Shown one piece after another: positions 61,161 through 64,000 of a DNA stretch of 64,000 bases (position 1 is its first letter; the number at the start of each line of letters is the position of its first letter). This DNA comes from Maricaulis salignorans. Lineage in GTDB: Bacteria; Pseudomonadota; Alphaproteobacteria; Caulobacterales; Aquidulcibacteraceae. The notes under the pieces are model-generated. The model searched no databases. It had not been told where the DNA came from and saw nothing but the letters and a program-made list of their open reading frames with translations. The stretch is taken from contig CAMDDL010000012.1 of NCBI GenBank assembly GCA_945891505.1, forward strand, positions 1-64,000, given 5' to 3'. Position numbers and translations under genes: made by a program.

Positions 61161-63212
61161 CTAGGCGGGATTGATCAGAATATTGCCGAGTGCATCGACT
61201 TTTGCGACGCAACCAGGCAATACCAATGCGGTGGAATCCATTTCTGTGATGATGGCAGGTCCAGACAAAACATCACCTGCCCGCAGCTTCGCGCGATCAT
61301 AGATTGCCCCATCCTGCCAGCCGCCTTCGACCCACATTTTATGGTCGGTCAGGCGGGCGGCGGATGCGTCGCCAGTGCCCTGTTCAATCGGCGCCACCGG
61401 CAATTCCAGCGCCTTTCCGAGTGCGACACAACGCAGATTGACCAATTCGTGCTCCGTTTCCATGTTGAAGGTGAAAAGCCTGCGATGCTCTTCATCAAAG
61501 GCGCTCGCGAGTTTCTCGACGCCACCTGTGACAAAGTCGTCCAATTCGACAGCCATCGGCACTTCAAAGCCCTGGCCATAATAACGCACATCAATCTCAA
61601 ATTTGAGGCTAATGTCAGCTTCAGAAATGCCATCGGCAATCAAGGTGGCCTTGGCTTGGTCCGCCATTTCCGACAAAGTGGCGTGCACGTCGCTGTCGGT
61701 AGTTTGGGATTTCCGCTTTGAGAAACTGCGCGCAGTCTCGGCGCGCGACCGGGTGGTCGCATCGCCTGCCGCACACAAAACGCCCGGACTGATCGGCACG
61801 ATCACGGGCCAGGATCCCATCAGTTTGGCAACCGCATTGGAATGGAGGGAACCTGCTCCCCCAAAGCCCATTAGGGCGAACTCGCGCGGGTCGTAGCCTT
61901 GCTGAACAGAGATCATGCGAAGGGCACCGAACATATTCTCGTTCACAATATCAATGATGCCGCGCGCAGCCTCCATCAAGTCAACGCCCATGGCATCGGC
62001 CACTTTCTGGACTGCAGCTATGGCAGCCGCCTTATCCAGTTTCATCCTGCCGCCCAGCAATTCTTCCGGCAAATAGCCTAGAACCAAATTGGCGTCAGAG
62101 ACGGTTGCCTCCGTACCACCCCGGCCATAGCAGGCAGGTCCGGGCATGGCGCCCGCCGATTGGGGACCGACCCGCAGGGCTTTGGTCAGTTCTGGCACGT
62201 GGGCAATGGAGCCCCCGCCTGCACCAACGGTGCGCACATCAAGCGATGATGCGCGAACCGACAGATGGGCCACTTCTGTGGTGCGTTGCAGACGTGGTTC
62301 ACCATGTTCAATCAAGGCAACATCAGTTGAGGTGCCCCCGACATCCAGCGTCAGAATATTTTTGAAGCCCGCGTTTTTCGCGACAAAAATTGCGCCTGTG
62401 ACCCCACCCGCAGGTCCTGACATCAACAGGTTCACTGGCTTTAGCTCGGCCGCCTGAGCGCTCATCAAGCCGCCGTCAGAGCGCAGCAGGGATAACTGGC
62501 CGTTCATGCCCATCCGGGTTAGCTCGGCCTTGAGGTTGCGCACATATTTTCCCACCACAGGGCGCATGGCTGAATTTGCCACGGTGGTTAGCGTGCGCTC
62601 GTACTCATACATTTCAGGCAGAATTTCATGGCTCAGCGAGATGGGCATATCCTGTCCAAACAACTCAATGGCAATTTCACCTACCCGCTTTTCATGGCTG
62701 CCGTTTAGATAGGAGTTCATCAAGCAGACGGTCAGGGCCTGCACACCCCTGGACTTGAGCTTTAAAAGTTCGGTTCGGATGTTGGCCTCGTCGAGCGGGC
62801 GGACCTCCTGGCCCTGGGCGTCCATTCGGCCGAAAACCTCAACCGTATTCTCTAGAAGCGCCATCGGCGTCGGCTTTGGCCAGATGATCCAGGCTGCTAG
62901 GCCGCCTGGCACAAAGGAGCGGGCCACCTGCATCACCTGGCGATAGCCCTCGGTCACGATCAAGCCGACAACGGCACCTTTGCCTTCCAAGACAGCATTA
63001 GTGGCCACCGTCGTTCCATGCAGAAACACACTGATATCGCCTGCGCCAATGCCGGCGTCCTCGCAAATTTGCTTTGTGCCGGATACGACGGCAATGGAGG
63101 GATCTTCCGGCGTTGACGGTGTTTTACCACGCCAGGTTTGCCCATTGGCCTCATTAAACAACAGGAGGTCGGTGAACGTCCCCCCAACATCAACACCAAG
63201 ACGATAGGACAT
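61161..63212 (-). CDS. hyuA: Hydantoinase A / acetone-carboxylase-beta-type ATPase subunit
   Basis: The protein has 683 residues. It has an actin-like ATPase fold: RLGVDVGGTFTDLLLF (phosphate 1), LHGTTVATNAVLEGKGA and LTLDVGGTSTDVALIE (phosphate 2), then GAGGGSIAHV and GFGGAGSLHSNAVA. With HyuB it uses ATP to open a cyclic amide such as N-methylhydantoin or 5-oxoproline, or to carboxylate a ketone. Which of these it does cannot be read from sequence. The gene lies 30 bases after the lyase gene. A second, smaller domain (about 500-683) is as in the hydantoinase family. Confidence 0.94.
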   Translation of the reverse strand: MSYRLGVDVGGTFTDLLLFNEANGQTWRGKTPSTPEDPSIAVVSGTKQICEDAGIGAGDISVFLHGTTVATNAVLEGKGAVVGLIVTEGYRQVMQVARSFVPGGLAAWIIWPKPTPMALLENTVEVFGRMDAQGQEVRPLDEANIRTELLKLKSRGVQALTVCLMNSYLNGSHEKRVGEIAIELFGQDMPISLSHEILPEMYEYERTLTTVANSAMRPVVGKYVRNLKAELTRMGMNGQLSLLRSDGGLMSAQAAELKPVNLLMSGPAGGVTGAIFVAKNAGFKNILTLDVGGTSTDVALIEHGEPRLQRTTEVAHLSVRASSLDVRTVGAGGGSIAHVPELTKALRVGPQSAGAMPGPACYGRGGTEATVSDANLVLGYLPEELLGGRMKLDKAAAIAAVQKVADAMGVDLMEAARGIIDIVNENMFGALRMISVQQGYDPREFALMGFGGAGSLHSNAVAKLMGSWPVIVPISPGVLCAAGDATTRSRAETARSFSKRKSQTTDSDVHATLSEMADQAKATLIADGISEADISLKFEIDVRYYGQGFEVPMAVELDDFVTGGVEKLASAFDEEHRRLFTFNMETEHELVNLRCVALGKALELPVAPIEQGTGDASAARLTDHKMWVEGGWQDGAIYDRAKLRAGDVLSGPAIITEMDSTALVLPGCVAKVDALGNILINPA

Positions 63213-63242
63213 GAATTGCTCCAGTGATTATTAGAGTGATTA

Positions 63243-64000
63243 CTAGGCTGTTAGAGACAAAGGAGGCGGGAAATTGCCGGCGCGACTGACCATTGCAGGC
63301 AGTGCCCGGCCCATCATATCGGTCAACCAGACACCTGTTTCGATCAATTGATCCAAATCAAGGCCGGTCGTTACCCCTGACCGGGAAAGCAGATAAACTA
63401 GATCTTCGGTCGGGATATTGCCTGTGGCCTTGGGTGCAAACGGGCAACCGCCTAGGCCGCCAAAACTTGAATCCAAGGTTGCAATACCGGCCTCATAGGC
63501 GGCCCATGCATTGGCAAGGCCTGTATTGCGGGTATTATGGAAATGCGCGCGCAGCGGGATGTCCCCCGTCACCGTCCGCACGGCTTGCACAAGGGCGGTA
63601 ACTTGGGATGGTACGGCTACCCCAATCGTGTCGGCCAAAGCTATCTCGCAAGGTGCTGCTTCGGCTAAAGCCTTGGCCATTGTCACGACCCGGGCTGGAT
63701 CAACTTCGCCCTCGAAAGGGCATCCGAAAGCGGCAGAAATCGTCACCTGTGCGCTGCGTCCTTTGGCCTTTGCTTTGGATACAATGGCTTTGGCAATTCG
63801 GACACTATCCTCGCAGGTTTGACCCTGATTACGCATCGCGAACGTATCGCTGGCAACAGCCACAGCGCCCAATTGGTGCACTTTGGTTGCAAGCGCGCGC
63901 TCTGCCCCGCGCTCATTGAGCACCAGACCGATATAGATCACGTCTTTGGTTTCGGGCAGACCTGCCATCACCGCTTCGGCGTCAGCCATTTGCGGGACGC
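63243..64000 (-). CDS. HMG-CoA-lyase-type aldolase (5' end outside window)
   Basis: The frame is open to the window edge and reads VPQMADAEAVMAGLP there, a motif (WVPQMADA) found about 60 residues into HMG-CoA lyases, so roughly 50-60 N-terminal residues are missing. Metal ligands and catalytic residues appear in RAHFHNTRNTGLANAWAAYE and the cysteine in GGLGGCPFAPKATGNIPTED. It belongs to the type I DRE-TIM family (hydroxymethylglutaryl-CoA or citramalyl-CoA lyase). It lies upstream of hyuA, 30 bases apart, so it probably acts in the same pathway and is not necessarily an HMG-CoA enzyme. Confidence 0.9.
   Translation of the reverse strand, partial: VPQMADAEAVMAGLPETKDVIYIGLVLNERGAERALATKVHQLGAVAVASDTFAMRNQGQTCEDSVRIAKAIVSKAKAKGRSAQVTISAAFGCPFEGEVDPARVVTMAKALAEAAPCEIALADTIGVAVPSQVTALVQAVRTVTGDIPLRAHFHNTRNTGLANAWAAYEAGIATLDSSFGGLGGCPFAPKATGNIPTEDLVYLLSRSGVTTGLDLDQLIETGVWLTDMMGRALPAMVSRAGNFPPPLSLTA

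Noticed and set aside
61101-61721. Plus-strand open frame of 206 codons
   Set aside because: It lies wholly opposite hyuA, whose frame is well supported by conserved motifs.
1-64000. tRNA, rRNA, CRISPR array or intact prophage
   Set aside because: I saw no conserved tRNA arm patterns, rRNA segments, regularly spaced repeats or phage structural genes. Only decayed IS remnants are present.

Overview
The window is a chromosomal segment of an alphaproteobacterium. I infer the class from several things: the DUF484-xerC pair, an RppH-type Nudix gene behind a YibQ-like deacetylase gene, split leucine genes (leuC, then leuD and leuB with xthA between), TonB-dependent receptors, Tat-exported DUF1501 and oligopeptidase B proteins, and moderate GC content. 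A Caulobacterales/Hyphomonadaceae-like or sphingomonad-like aquatic heterotroph fits best. The genus cannot be fixed from sequence alone. I saw no rRNA, tRNA or CRISPR array.

Layout. Positions 1-585 hold the end of a TonB-dependent receptor. Positions 814-9962 hold a compact type IV secretion cluster (VirB1, 2, 3, 4, 6, 8, 9, 10, 11); from virB4 to virB11 every junction is a 4-base ATGA overlap. VirB5, VirB7 and VirD4 are not seen. Positions 10150-13447 carry an exported DUF1800/DUF1501 pair. Positions 13510-25515 are mostly housekeeping: a TPR protein, an M17 aminopeptidase, a MarR regulator, an NlpC/P60 hydrolase, an ammonium transporter, XerC with DUF484, an alpha/beta hydrolase, RppH, a divergent polysaccharide deacetylase and two RNA methyltransferases. 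Positions 25718-32479 hold an inner-membrane OmpA-domain protein paired with a membrane-anchored helix-hairpin-helix protein, then the leucine genes leuC, leuD and leuB interleaved with xthA and two small unknown genes.

Positions 32780-43617 are the accessory part. A complete TonB-dependent receptor is followed by a CpcT/CpeT-like gene. After that comes a patchwork: two decayed IS5-type transposase ends, a Phd/PemK toxin-antitoxin pair, a broken copy of the receptor's 3' end with its terminator, a serine hydrolase, a fragment of a flavin amine oxidase, an AbiE-type module whose toxin gene is broken while its antitoxin gene is intact, and finally an intact amine oxidase related to the fragment. 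Duplication, insertion and decay have clearly shaped this stretch.

Positions 43877-57734 encode mostly hydrolases and envelope functions: a TauD-type dioxygenase, oligopeptidase B, OxyR overlapping a sterol-desaturase-type hydroxylase, GH97 glucosidase, FolD, YggT, a purple acid phosphatase-like protein, an MFS transporter, an MltB-type transglycosylase and an isochorismatase-fold amidase. Positions 58019-64000 form a minus-strand catabolic block: an HMG-CoA-lyase-type aldolase (running off the window), HyuA, HyuB and a CaiB/BaiF CoA-transferase. Together these suggest ATP-dependent activation of a cyclic amide or a ketone, CoA transfer and C-C cleavage. The substrate is unknown, and this block is the best candidate here for an uncharacterised pathway.
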